Assembly (NCBI GenBank): GCA_964477735.1
Contig: CAYZFD010000009.1
Span: 1 to 49,057, forward strand
From: CAYZFD01 sp964477735
Lineage (GTDB): Bacteria > Bacteroidota > Bacteroidia > Flavobacteriales > Flavobacteriaceae
Length of the DNA stretch: 49,057 nucleotides
Reading direction: 5' to 3'
A program made the translations under genes and the position numbers. Shown one piece after another: positions 8,397 through 15,960 of this stretch (the stretch's first letter is position 1; every line of letters begins with the position of its first letter). The notes beneath the pieces were generated by a model. The model had not been told where the DNA came from, ran no database searches, and worked only from the letters and a program-made list of their open reading frames with translations.

Positions 8397-8993
8397 CTAT
8401 CGATGTCTATTTTCTAAAACCTGAATGACATCGTTTAGCTCGAAGCCCTTGGCTTTGAGCAAAAGCAAGAAATGAAAAAGCAAATCCGCACTTTCGTTTA
8501 AAAACAAATCGTCATTATTGTCTTTAGCTTCGATGACTACTTCTACAGCTTCCTCTCCTACTTTTTGTGCAATTTTGTTGATTCCTTTTTCAAACAAAGA
8601 AACTACATAACTCCCTTCTTGTTTATTGTCTAGTCTTTGTTGAATAATGGTTTCTAGATCAGATAAAAAGCCGAATGAGGCTGTGTTTTGATCCCCCCAA
8701 CAGGTGTCAGTCCCAAGGTGGCAAGTAGGGCCTTTTGGTTTTGCTTGGATGAGTAGTGTGTCGCTATCGCAATCTATTTGAATATTTATACATTGCAGAA
8801 CATGTCCGCTCTCCTCCCCCTTTGTCCACAATCGCTTTTTGCTTCGACTATAAAAAGTAACCCGTTCAGTTTCTTTTGTTTTTTCTAATGCTTCGGCATT
8901 CATATAACCGAGCATAAGTACTTTTCGTGTGTTGGCATCCTGAACGATTACAGGCAACAGACCGTCAATATTTTTCTCAAAATTTGGTTTCAT
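8397..8993 (-). CDS. hisIE: Bifunctional phosphoribosyl-AMP cyclohydrolase / phosphoribosyl-ATP pyrophosphatase
   Basis: Carries out steps 2 and 3 of histidine synthesis in one 198-aa protein: hydrolysis of phosphoribosyl-ATP, then ring opening of phosphoribosyl-AMP. The HisI domain is residues 1-105, with metal ligands in IDCDSD (D74, C75, D76, D78) and Zn-type cysteines C91 and C98 in GPTCHLGTDTCW. The HisE domain is about 110-198, with the MazG-like helices KVGEEAVEVVIEAK and ESADLLFHFLLL. It is the last gene of the his operon and its ATG overlaps the hisF stop (ATGA). Full length, no missing active-site residue. Confidence 0.95.
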   Translation of the reverse strand: MKPNFEKNIDGLLPVIVQDANTRKVLMLGYMNAEALEKTKETERVTFYSRSKKRLWTKGEESGHVLQCINIQIDCDSDTLLIQAKPKGPTCHLGTDTCWGDQNTASFGFLSDLETIIQQRLDNKQEGSYVVSLFEKGINKIAQKVGEEAVEVVIEAKDNNDDLFLNESADLLFHFLLLLKAKGFELNDVIQVLENRHR

Positions 8994-9745
8994 AACCTTA
9001 TGGGTATTTGTTGTGTGTGTAAAGCTTTTTTCAAAGCACTAATTTCAATTTCTTTAAAATGAAAGATGCTGGCCGCCAAGGCTGCATCAGATTTTCCTTC
9101 AACGAAGGTATCGTAAAAATGAGATATTGCTCCCGCTCCCCCAGAAGCAATGACTGGTATATTCACTGTTGTAGATATTTTGGCTAGGGCTTCATTGGCA
9201 AAGCCGTTTTTGGTGCCATCATGATCCATTGAGGTAAATAAAATCTCACCAGCTCCTCGTTTTTCCACTTCAATAGCCCACTCAAAAAGATCAATATCAG
9301 TAGGCACTTTTCCGCCAACCAAATGCACTTTCCAGTGCCCATTAATTTGCTTAGCATCAATGGCCACAACCACACATTGGCTGCCAAACTTCGAGGAAAG
9401 TTCATTGATTAAATCTGGGTTTTTAACTGCTGCTGAGTTAATAGAAACTTTGTCAGCTCCATTTTTTAGTAAAAGATCCACATCTTCAACAGAAGCAATA
9501 CCACCTCCCACTGTAAATGGGATATTGATTTGCTCCGCCACGCGATATACCATATCTGCGAGTGTTTTACGTTTTTCTTCAGAGGCAGAAATATCTAAAA
9601 AAACCAGCTCATCAGCACCATTTTTTGCATAGGTGGCAGCCAATTCTACTGGATCTCCAGCATCACGTAAATTAATAAAATTAACACCCTTTACAGTGCG
9701 ACCGTTTTTGACATCTAAACAAGGTATAATTCTTTTGGTGAGCAT
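8990..9745 (-). CDS. hisF: Imidazole glycerol phosphate synthase cyclase subunit
   Basis: TIM-barrel cyclase of 251 aa. It uses ammonia from HisH to turn PRFAR into imidazole glycerol phosphate and AICAR. The catalytic aspartates are at the canonical positions: D11 in IPCLDVKNGRTVKG and D130 in VVAIDAK. Phosphate-binding loops TVGGGIASVED and IPVIASGGAGA are present. It is separated from hisA by one base and overlaps hisIE by four. Its partner HisH is two genes upstream in the same operon. Confidence 0.96.
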   Translation of the reverse strand: MLTKRIIPCLDVKNGRTVKGVNFINLRDAGDPVELAATYAKNGADELVFLDISASEEKRKTLADMVYRVAEQINIPFTVGGGIASVEDVDLLLKNGADKVSINSAAVKNPDLINELSSKFGSQCVVVAIDAKQINGHWKVHLVGGKVPTDIDLFEWAIEVEKRGAGEILFTSMDHDGTKNGFANEALAKISTTVNIPVIASGGAGAISHFYDTFVEGKSDAALAASIFHFKEIEISALKKALHTQQIPIRL

Positions 9746-9746
9746 C

Positions 9747-10469
9747 CTATTCTAAAATAAATTGTTCGAGTTGTTTTAGTGTGATTCTACCTTCGTAGAT
9801 CGCTTTACCAATAATGGTGCCTTCACAACCCATTTTGGCAAGCTTAGGAAGTTCTTCAAAAGACGAAATACCACCCGAGGCAATAAGTTTGATATTGGAT
9901 ACTTGATCTAGCAAACGTTCATACAAATCAAAGGATGGACCCGCCAGCATGCCATCTTTTCCTATATCTGTACAAATCACATATTCGATTCCTTTTTGCT
10001 GATATTCTTGAACAAAGGGAATTAAATCTATTCCTGCGCTTTCTTGCCATCCGTGAATGGCTATTTTTTCATGGAGCGCATCGGCACCCAAAATAATGCA
10101 TGATGCACCAAATTGATCAATCCAGCTCTTAAACAAAATGGGGTCTTTCACTGCAATACTTCCACCGGTGATTTGAGAAGCACCAGATTCAAAAGCAATA
10201 CGCAAATCGTCATCTGATTTTAACCCGCCTCCAAAGTCAATTTTTAAATTTGTTTTTTTGGCGATATTGTACAACACTTTATGGTTGACAATATGTTGTG
10301 CTTTAGCTCCATCTAAATCCACCAAATGCAAATGTGTGATCCCATGATCTTCAAATTTTTTGGCTACTTCAAGTGGGTTTTCATTATAAACCTTTTTGGT
10401 GTCATAATCTCCTTTAGATAAACGAACGCATTGTCCATCAATTAAATCAATAGCGGGAATTATTCTCAT
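9747..10469 (-). CDS. hisA: ProFAR isomerase
   Basis: 1-(5-phosphoribosyl)-5-[(5-phosphoribosylamino)methylideneamino]imidazole-4-carboxamide isomerase, 240 aa, an Amadori rearrangement on a TIM barrel. The base D8 is in IPAIDLIDG, with D130 in ILGADALHE and the acid region CTDIGKDGM (D168). Loops FGGGLKSDDD and IASGGISS bind the two phosphates. The start overlaps the hisH stop (ATGA), so translation is coupled within the operon. Confidence 0.95.
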   Translation of the reverse strand: MRIIPAIDLIDGQCVRLSKGDYDTKKVYNENPLEVAKKFEDHGITHLHLVDLDGAKAQHIVNHKVLYNIAKKTNLKIDFGGGLKSDDDLRIAFESGASQITGGSIAVKDPILFKSWIDQFGASCIILGADALHEKIAIHGWQESAGIDLIPFVQEYQQKGIEYVICTDIGKDGMLAGPSFDLYERLLDQVSNIKLIASGGISSFEELPKLAKMGCEGTIIGKAIYEGRITLKQLEQFILE

Positions 10470-11053
10470 ATTGTCTGGTTTATGAAATTCGACAATAGCC
10501 GTTCACCCACTTCCCCACTTTTTTCAGGGTGAAACTGTACGCCCAAAAAATTATCTTTTTGCAAAGCTGCACTATAGGGAAGTCCGTAGTGAGTTTGGGC
10601 AATGGTTTGTTTGCACAAAGGAGCGTAATAACTGTGAACCGAATATACATATTCATTTTCCGAAACACTATTAAAAAACAAACCTTTAAGATTATTGACG
10701 GCATTCCAGCCCATTTGCGGCACTTTTAAGGTATTTGAAAAACGCTTCACTTGCACATCAAAAATTCCTAAACCTTTGGTGTTCCCTTCTTCAGTTGAAG
10801 CACACATGAGCTGCATGCCCAAACAAATTCCTAAAACAGGCTGTTTGAGTGTTGGAATTAGTTTATCTAAACCAGTTAGTTTGAGCTTTTTCATAGCAGA
10901 ACTAGCTTCTCCAACGCCAGGAAAAATGACACGATCTGCAGTTGCAATTTCTTGGGCATTTGACGATAAAAAAGCATCAACACCCAGGCGTTTCAAAGCA
11001 AATTGAATACTTTGAATGTTACCGGCTCCGTAATCTATTATGGCTGTTTTCAT
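10466..11053 (-). CDS. hisH: Imidazole glycerol phosphate synthase glutaminase subunit
   Basis: Class I glutamine amidotransferase of 195 aa that delivers ammonia to HisF. The catalytic triad is visible: C77 in GICLGMQLM, then H175 and E177 in GVQFHPEKSGE near the C-terminus. The N-terminal DYGAGNIQS and FPGVGEASSAM are typical HisH features. It starts 2 bases after the hisB stop and overlaps hisA by 4 bases. Confidence 0.95.
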   Translation of the reverse strand: MKTAIIDYGAGNIQSIQFALKRLGVDAFLSSNAQEIATADRVIFPGVGEASSAMKKLKLTGLDKLIPTLKQPVLGICLGMQLMCASTEEGNTKGLGIFDVQVKRFSNTLKVPQMGWNAVNNLKGLFFNSVSENEYVYSVHSYYAPLCKQTIAQTHYGLPYSAALQKDNFLGVQFHPEKSGEVGERLLSNFINQTI

Positions 11054-11055
11054 GG

Positions 11056-12189
11056 CTACAACAGGCCTTTTGTTGAGGGGAGGATCATTTTTTCAGGATC
11101 GCGTTTCACAGCAGCTTTAATGGCTTTGGCAAATGCCTTAAAAATGGCCTCAATTTTGTGGTGCTCATTTTCGCCTTCGGCTTTAATGTTCAAATTGGCT
11201 TTGGCACCATCAGTAAACGACTTAAAAAAGTGCATAAACATTTCTGTGGGCATTTTACCTACAAACTCACGTTTAAAATCTGCCTTCCAAACCAACCAGT
11301 TCCTGCCACTAAAATCTATAGCCACTTGAGCCAAACAATCGTCCATTGGCAAGCAGAACCCATAGCGCTCTATTCCTAATTTTTGGCCTAATGCCATCGA
11401 AAAGGTTTCGCCTAAGGCTATGGCCGTATCTTCAATGGTGTGATGTTCATCAACCTCCAAATCTCCTTGAACTTCGATCGTTAGGTCCATTTGACCATGT
11501 CGGGCTAGCTGATCGAGCATATGGTCGAAAAAGGCAATACCTGTATTGATTTTACTTTTTCCAATGCCATCTAAATTCAAGTCAATTTGGATGTTGGTTT
11601 CGTTTGTTTTACGACACAACGATGCTGTCCTGTTTTTAAGCTTTAAAAAGTTGTAAATTTCTTCCCAATCTGTTGTGTTGAGCGATATGGTTTCGGTCAA
11701 GGACTCACCTGAGGTTTCGTTTATTCCTAATGATTCATCGTTGTTAATAAAGATTCCTTTTGCTCCCAAGTTTTTAGCCAACTCCATATCTGTTAAACGA
11801 TCTCCAATTACATAAGAATTTATTAAATCATATTGTGAGTTATCCATGTAGGCAGTCAACATGCCTGTTCTTGGTTTTCGTGTTGGAGCATTGTCTTCTG
11901 GGAACGAACGATCAATTAGCACTTCATTAAATTCAACGCCTTCATTCTTAAAGGCTTTCAATAGAAAATTTTGTACCGGCCAAAAATTTTCTTCAGGAAA
12001 TCGATCAGTTCCCAAACCATCTTGGTTGGTTACCATTACAATGTCATAGTCCAACTCTTGGGCAATTTTACCCAAATAAGTAAATGCCTTTGGGTAAAAA
12101 GTGAGTTTAGACAATGCGTCTAACTGGAAATCCTCAGGCTCAAGAGCCAAAGTACCATCTCTATCAATAAATAATACTTTTTTCATCAT
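11056..12189 (-). CDS. hisB: Bifunctional histidinol-phosphatase / imidazoleglycerol-phosphate dehydratase
   Basis: Two enzymes in one 377-aa chain, as in Escherichia coli. Residues about 1-170 are a HAD-family histidinol phosphatase with the DxDGT motif (FIDRDGTL), VTNQDG and IGDRLTDMELA. Residues about 185-377 are the dehydratase, with two metal motifs, DEHHTIED and ENEHHKIEA, plus FFDHMLDQLARHG. The ATG at 12189 overlaps the hisC stop by one base (TGATG). A second ATG follows at once, and an upstream GTG at 12192 is less likely. The fusion removes the need for a separate hisN in this operon. Confidence 0.95.
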   Translation of the reverse strand: MMKKVLFIDRDGTLALEPEDFQLDALSKLTFYPKAFTYLGKIAQELDYDIVMVTNQDGLGTDRFPEENFWPVQNFLLKAFKNEGVEFNEVLIDRSFPEDNAPTRKPRTGMLTAYMDNSQYDLINSYVIGDRLTDMELAKNLGAKGIFINNDESLGINETSGESLTETISLNTTDWEEIYNFLKLKNRTASLCRKTNETNIQIDLNLDGIGKSKINTGIAFFDHMLDQLARHGQMDLTIEVQGDLEVDEHHTIEDTAIALGETFSMALGQKLGIERYGFCLPMDDCLAQVAIDFSGRNWLVWKADFKREFVGKMPTEMFMHFFKSFTDGAKANLNIKAEGENEHHKIEAIFKAFAKAIKAAVKRDPEKMILPSTKGLL

Positions 12190-12898
12190 CACAAATTGTT
12201 TAGTGCTTGAATTAGACTGTCATTTTCCTTTGGAGTTCCGATGGTAAATCGNNNNNNNNNNNNNNNNNNNNNNNNNNNNNNNNNNNNNNNNNNNNNNNNN
12301 NNNNNNNNNNNNNNNNNNNNNNNNNNNNNNNNNNNNNNNNNNNNNNNNNNNAGGCTTCATCAATCACCACTATCCCCTGAAAATCATGAAGAATGGTTTC
12401 TATTGCATCGCTCTGAAGTAAATTACCAGAGGGGTTGTTTGGAGAGCAAAGGAAAATAATTTTGGTTTGAGTTGAAATTTTTTCTAGAACAGCTTCAGTG
12501 TTGAGTTGAAAGGTTGGTGTAAGGGGAATTTCAATAATTTTAACATCATTCACATTGGCCAAAACTTGGTACATCCCATAGGTTGGGGGCAAAATCATCA
12601 CTTCATCTTGACGAGGTTCGCAAAACGCACGCATGATTAAATCCAACACTTCATCACTCCCATTTCCAATCAAAATATTTTTGGGCTTAACCCCTTTAAT
12701 TTCTGAAATTAAGGCCTTTAATGCCCCTTGTTGTGGGTCGGGATAGCGGTTGAATTGATTTTGATAGGGATTTTCGTTAGCATCTAAAAAAATGTGTGCT
12801 TCAGAAGATTCACTAAATTCATCTCTAGCCGAGGAGTAAGGTTTTAGCTTGGCTACAGAAGGCCTTACCCAATCTATCAAATTGAATGCTGTTTTCAT
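12189..12898 (-). CDS. hisC: Histidinol-phosphate aminotransferase (interrupted by an assembly gap)
   Basis: PLP-dependent aminotransferase converting imidazole acetol phosphate to histidinol phosphate. The 182 N-terminal residues are readable: LDANENPYQ, GNGSDEVLDLIMRAF, CSPNNPSG and VVIDEA. Then come 100 N. On the far side, 20 residues ending RFTIGTPKENDSL plus a stop at 12189-12191 match the family's C-terminus, although in a frame that the N run hides. With a usual length near 350 aa, roughly 145 residues (about 430 bp) are missing, including the Schiff-base lysine. The gene is probably intact in the organism. It overlaps hisD by 4 bp (ATGA) and hisB by 1 bp. Confidence 0.92.
12252..12351. 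other. Assembly gap (100 N) inside hisC
   Basis: Exactly 100 N, the convention for a gap of unknown size. The flanks share no sequence with each other, so real DNA is missing here. The coding lengths on both sides (60 bp of C-terminal codons, 547 bp of N-terminal codons) require the missing length to be 2 modulo 3 if hisC is intact, so 100 is not the true size. Confidence 0.98.
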
Positions 12899-14178
12899 AG
12901 ATTCTCTTTCAATCTTAGTGTGACGGCATTTTTGTGTGCCTGAAGCCCTTCAGCCTCGGCCATACATGCAATGACTGGCCCAATGGTTTGAAGGCCTTCT
13001 TTTGAAATTTTTTGAAAGGTGATGGCTTTCATAAAACTATCTAAATGAACACCGCTATATTGTTTGGCATAACCATTTGTGGGTAAGGTGTGATTGGTGC
13101 CAGAGGCATAGTCTCCGGCACTTTCGGGAGTGAAGTGACCTACAAAAACTGAGCCTGCATTTCTGATTTCGCTCACATATTTTTCTTCATTTTTCACTGC
13201 TATAATGTAGTGCTCTGGACCGTATTCATTAACAAAGTCTATGGCCTGTTCATCAGAATCAAAATAAATTAAACTTGAGTTTTCAATGGCCTTTTCTGCA
13301 ATTTCTTTTCTGGGCAATTCCAAGATTTGTTTATCGATTTCAAGAGCTACTTCATCAATTAACTTCTTAGAAGTAGTTACCAAAATCACTTGACTGTCTG
13401 GACCATGCTCGGCCTGAGAGAGTAGATCGGATGCTACAAAAATGGGATTGGCCGTATTGTCGGCTGCCACCAAAAGTTCACTTGGCCCGGCGGGCATATC
13501 GATAGCAACGCCATGGCGTGTTGCTTGTTGTTTGGCCACAGTAACAAACTGATTTCCAGGGCCAAAAATTTTATAAACTTGTGGTATTGTTTCGGTTCCA
13601 AAGGTCATGGCCCCTATCGCTTGGATGCCGCCTACTTTGAAAATTTGCTCTACTCCACAAATTTTTGCAGCATAGAGTATGGCATCAGCAATTTCGCCCT
13701 CTTTGTTTGGAGGGGTGCACAACACTAGTTCTCTACAGCCCGCCAATTTTGCTGGAATGGCTAACATAAGTAATGTCGAAAACAAAGGTGCAGAACCGCC
13801 AGGAATATAAAGTCCAACCTTATCGATAGGTTTTTTTTCCTGCCAACACAAAACCCCTGGCTGGGTTTCTATCAAAACTTTAGCTGTTTTTTGGGCTTCG
13901 TGAAAAGCAGTAATGTTTTGATAGGCTTGTTGAATCGCAGTTTGAAGTGGCATGGGCAATCGCGTAGCTGCATGTTCAATAGCTGCTTTATCAACTTGAA
14001 TTTTGTTGAGTGTCACACCGTCAAATTGTTGGGTAAAAGTCAAAAGTGCTTCGTCTCCCTTTTGGCGCACACTGTCAAACACTTGTTGAACAAGTGGCTC
14101 TAAGTCTTCATAGCTCTGGGTTGCGCGTTGTGTCAACCTGCTCCAGGTGGCTTTGTTGGGTTGAAAAAATTTGTTCAC
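12895..14178 (-). CDS. hisD: Histidinol dehydrogenase
   Basis: Zn enzyme that oxidises L-histidinol to L-histidine in two NAD-linked steps. Ligand and catalytic residues appear in order: SQAEHGPDS (Gln and His ligands), EYGPEHYI (catalytic Glu-His), SAGDYASGTNHTLPT (Asp ligand) and GLQAHKNAV (His ligand). I chose the GTG at 14178, whose G is the last base of the hisG stop codon (TAGTG). It gives 427 aa starting (M)NKFFQPNKATW, like other HisD proteins. The only upstream alternative, ATG 14205, adds nine residues inside hisG that do not look like the family. The 3' end overlaps hisC as ATGA. Confidence 0.95.
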   Translation of the reverse strand: MNKFFQPNKATWSRLTQRATQSYEDLEPLVQQVFDSVRQKGDEALLTFTQQFDGVTLNKIQVDKAAIEHAATRLPMPLQTAIQQAYQNITAFHEAQKTAKVLIETQPGVLCWQEKKPIDKVGLYIPGGSAPLFSTLLMLAIPAKLAGCRELVLCTPPNKEGEIADAILYAAKICGVEQIFKVGGIQAIGAMTFGTETIPQVYKIFGPGNQFVTVAKQQATRHGVAIDMPAGPSELLVAADNTANPIFVASDLLSQAEHGPDSQVILVTTSKKLIDEVALEIDKQILELPRKEIAEKAIENSSLIYFDSDEQAIDFVNEYGPEHYIIAVKNEEKYVSEIRNAGSVFVGHFTPESAGDYASGTNHTLPTNGYAKQYSGVHLDSFMKAITFQKISKEGLQTIGPVIACMAEAEGLQAHKNAVTLRLKENL

Positions 14179-15035
14179 TATCGTACCATTTTTTCGATTG
14201 GACATACCAAAATATCTTCGGCGCCAGCAGCTTTTAACGCATCAATGACTTCCCAAAAAGTGCCCTCTTCTATCACAGAATGTAAAGAACTCCACCCCTC
14301 TTGAGCCAAAGGCAAAATGGTGGGGCTTTTGAGTACAGGTAGGATGTTGCTGATTTCTGCAATTTTATTGTTCGGGACATTCATCAATATATATTTTGAT
14401 TTTCGTGCTGTTAAAACAGATTGTATCCTAAACAAAAGTGTTTCTATTATTTCCTTTTTTTCTTGAAAGGCATTTGAGGAACCTGCCAAAACAGCTTCTG
14501 ATCTAAAAAGCACTTCAACTTCTTTTAGGTTGTTTTTAAAAAGAGTGCTACCACTTGAAACAATGTCACAAATGGCATCTGCCAAACCAATGTTTGGTGC
14601 AATCTCAACCGATCCATTGATGATGTGTAAGTCGGCAGAAATCTTGTTTTTTTTCAAAAACTTCTGAACGGTGTTGGGATAAGAAGTGGCAATTTTTTTT
14701 CCTTCTAAGTCTTTTATATCGTTATAATGATCAGCGCTTGGAACGGCAATAGAAACTTTGCATTTAGAAAAACCCAGCCGCTCAAAAATTTGTAAATCTT
14801 CTCCTTTTTCGATGAGTAGGTTTTCTCCAATAATGGCCAAATCCACCACGCCATCTCTTAGATACTGAGGAATGTCTCCATTGCGCAAATAAAAAACATC
14901 TAATGGAAAGTTGCTGGCACTAGCCTTTAGTTGGTCTTTGCCGTTATCAACAGAAATTCCACAGCTTTTTAAAAGCCCTAAAGAATCTTCGTGTAATCTC
15001 CCCGACTTTTGAATGGCAATATTTAGTCTTTTCAT
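14178..15035 (-). CDS. hisG: ATP phosphoribosyltransferase, long form
   Basis: First and committed enzyme of histidine synthesis, joining ATP and PRPP. At 285 aa it is the long HisG with a C-terminal regulatory domain (about residues 210-285, ILPLAQEGWSSLHSVIEEG...CPIEKMV). That domain normally binds histidine for feedback inhibition, so no HisZ is needed. The catalytic part shows IAIQKSGRL, LRNGDIPQYLRDG and the PRPP loop DIVSSGSTLFKNN. It is the first structural gene after the attenuator: its ATG is 17 bases past the end of the terminator's T run. Confidence 0.96.
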   Translation of the reverse strand: MKRLNIAIQKSGRLHEDSLGLLKSCGISVDNGKDQLKASASNFPLDVFYLRNGDIPQYLRDGVVDLAIIGENLLIEKGEDLQIFERLGFSKCKVSIAVPSADHYNDIKDLEGKKIATSYPNTVQKFLKKNKISADLHIINGSVEIAPNIGLADAICDIVSSGSTLFKNNLKEVEVLFRSEAVLAGSSNAFQEKKEIIETLLFRIQSVLTARKSKYILMNVPNNKIAEISNILPVLKSPTILPLAQEGWSSLHSVIEEGTFWEVIDALKAAGAEDILVCPIEKMVR

Positions 15036-15051
15036 ATATATTAATTCAAAT

Positions 15052-15083
15052 AAAAAAACCCGTTTGATGGCTCAAACGGGTTT
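15052..15083 (-). terminator. Terminator hairpin of the his attenuator
   Basis: Perfect 12-bp stem (AAACCCGTTTGA / TCAAACGGGTTT) with loop GCCA and a T run, lying between the leader peptide stop and hisG. Its 5' arm (15070-15082 region) can pair instead with 15107-15119: GCTCAAGCGAGTT against AACCCGTTTGAGC gives 11 Watson-Crick pairs, one G-U and one mismatch. That alternative would prevent termination. Confidence 0.9.
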
Positions 15084-15097
15084 GGTATATGGTAAAA

Positions 15098-15142
15098 ACA
15101 ACCATCAACTCGCTTGAGCTAAATCTAGTGAATGATGGATGT
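15098..15142 (-). promoter_or_regulatory. his attenuator: alternative pairing segments
   Basis: Segment 1 (15133-15142, ACATCCATCA) covers the His codons and pairs with TGATGGTTGT at 15098-15107 (9 of 10 bases), the pause hairpin. Segment 2 (15107-15119) lies in the last leader codons and pairs with terminator arm 3 (15070-15082). An extra 5-bp stem (ATGGT/ACCAT) extends the antiterminator. A ribosome stalled at the His codons frees segment 2, so the antiterminator forms and his is transcribed. A ribosome reaching the stop covers segment 2, so the terminator forms. The pairings are read from the sequence; the mechanism is inferred from the classical enterobacterial model. Confidence 0.82.
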
Positions 15143-15158
15143 GTGTAATTGATTTCAT
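15105..15158 (-). CDS. hisL: his operon leader peptide
   Basis: A 17-codon ORF reading MKSITHIHHSLDLAQAS, with His at positions 6, 8 and 9 (CAC, CAT, CAT). It is followed by two mutually exclusive RNA hairpins and then hisG. Three His in four codons in so short a peptide, directly before a his operon, mark it as a regulatory leader that senses charged histidyl-tRNA. The peptide itself probably has no other role. The antiterminator strand begins inside the GCT CAA GCG AGT codons, so translation to the stop masks it. Confidence 0.85.
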   Translation of the reverse strand: MKSITHIHHSLDLAQAS

Positions 15159-15168
15159 ATTGAAGTTG

Positions 15169-15198
15169 CAAATATGCAGCTAAAAATTGAAATTTCAA
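15169..15198 (-). promoter_or_regulatory. Putative his operon promoter
   Basis: On the minus strand TTG (15196-15198), a 19-base spacer and CATATTTG (15169-15176), one base off TAnnTTTG. It ends 10 bases before the leader ATG, so the leader transcript would have only a few untranslated bases. The spacing fits the Bacteroidota promoter layout. The rest of the interval to 15327 is AT-rich and shows nothing clear. Confidence 0.5.
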
Positions 15199-15327
15199 AA
15201 GTGTTTATAAGCATTTTTTATTTTCATAATTTTTACATTAAAATTTAAATAATGAATTGATAATCATTAGATTAAAATTCATATTTTCAAAAAATGCTTA
15301 TATTTAATGGCTCAAAATACTTAAAAA

Positions 15328-15948
15328 ATGAATCTTAAAGTCACCGCAGTATTATGTTTAATTCTTTGGATGGGCGTTTCCTATTGGTTTTATTTATGCC
15401 ACATTAAGGGGATTTGCCCTTCTTCTAGCAACAACTTTTCAGCATCCAATAATGAGATCGTTGAGCGTTCCAATATAATGGCTAATAAGGACAACCAAAC
15501 TAATATGGCTCATGATTCTTTGAACGTTTCACCGCTAGATGTGGGTGAAGATGAATTCGACTCAGAGCCAATACAAACAGATTCGCTCTACACCCAGCCT
15601 GGTGAGTCTGTGACAAACAAAACACTCTACAGTGATTTTGATTCAACAGATTTTAAAGCGGATGACATGTTAGAAAGTTATGGTAGTGATGTATTGAATT
15701 TTCTTGAAAAATATCCCCATGCCAAGGTGGTCATCACAGGTCATTCAGACAGCATAGGCCCAGAGGAAACCAATTATTGGGTAGCCATGCAACGTGCCGA
15801 AAACGTCAAAAACTATTTTGTTTCGAGAGGCGTTGAGGCCTCAAAAATAACCATTGATTCAAAAGGCGAATTGATGCCTGTAGCTGATAACAATACGGCA
15901 AACGGACGTAGAAACAACAGACGCATTGTCGTGACTATAAACCACTAA
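15328..15948 (+). CDS. Membrane-anchored OmpA-family protein
   Basis: A 206-aa protein with one N-terminal membrane segment (about residues 5-25, VTAVLCLILWMGVSYWFY) without a lipobox. A low-complexity acidic/Ser-rich linker follows, then an OmpA C-terminal domain at about 105-205 (VITGHSDSIGPEETNYW, AMQRAENVKNYF, NGRRNNRRIVVTI). The Asp in GHSDS and the Arg in MQRAE fit peptidoglycan binding. The anchor suggests the inner membrane with the domain in the periplasm. It lies 12 bases before a membrane-anchored helix-hairpin-helix gene and is probably cotranscribed with it. Which process the pair serves is not clear. Confidence 0.8.
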   Translation: MNLKVTAVLCLILWMGVSYWFYLCHIKGICPSSSNNFSASNNEIVERSNIMANKDNQTNMAHDSLNVSPLDVGEDEFDSEPIQTDSLYTQPGESVTNKTLYSDFDSTDFKADDMLESYGSDVLNFLEKYPHAKVVITGHSDSIGPEETNYWVAMQRAENVKNYFVSRGVEASKITIDSKGELMPVADNNTANGRRNNRRIVVTINH

Positions 15949-15960
15949 AACCCAAATAAT

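Noticed and set aside
12212..12898. hisC as a frameshifted pseudogene
   Set aside because: The apparent frame change is caused by the arbitrary length of the N run; both ends are normal HisC.
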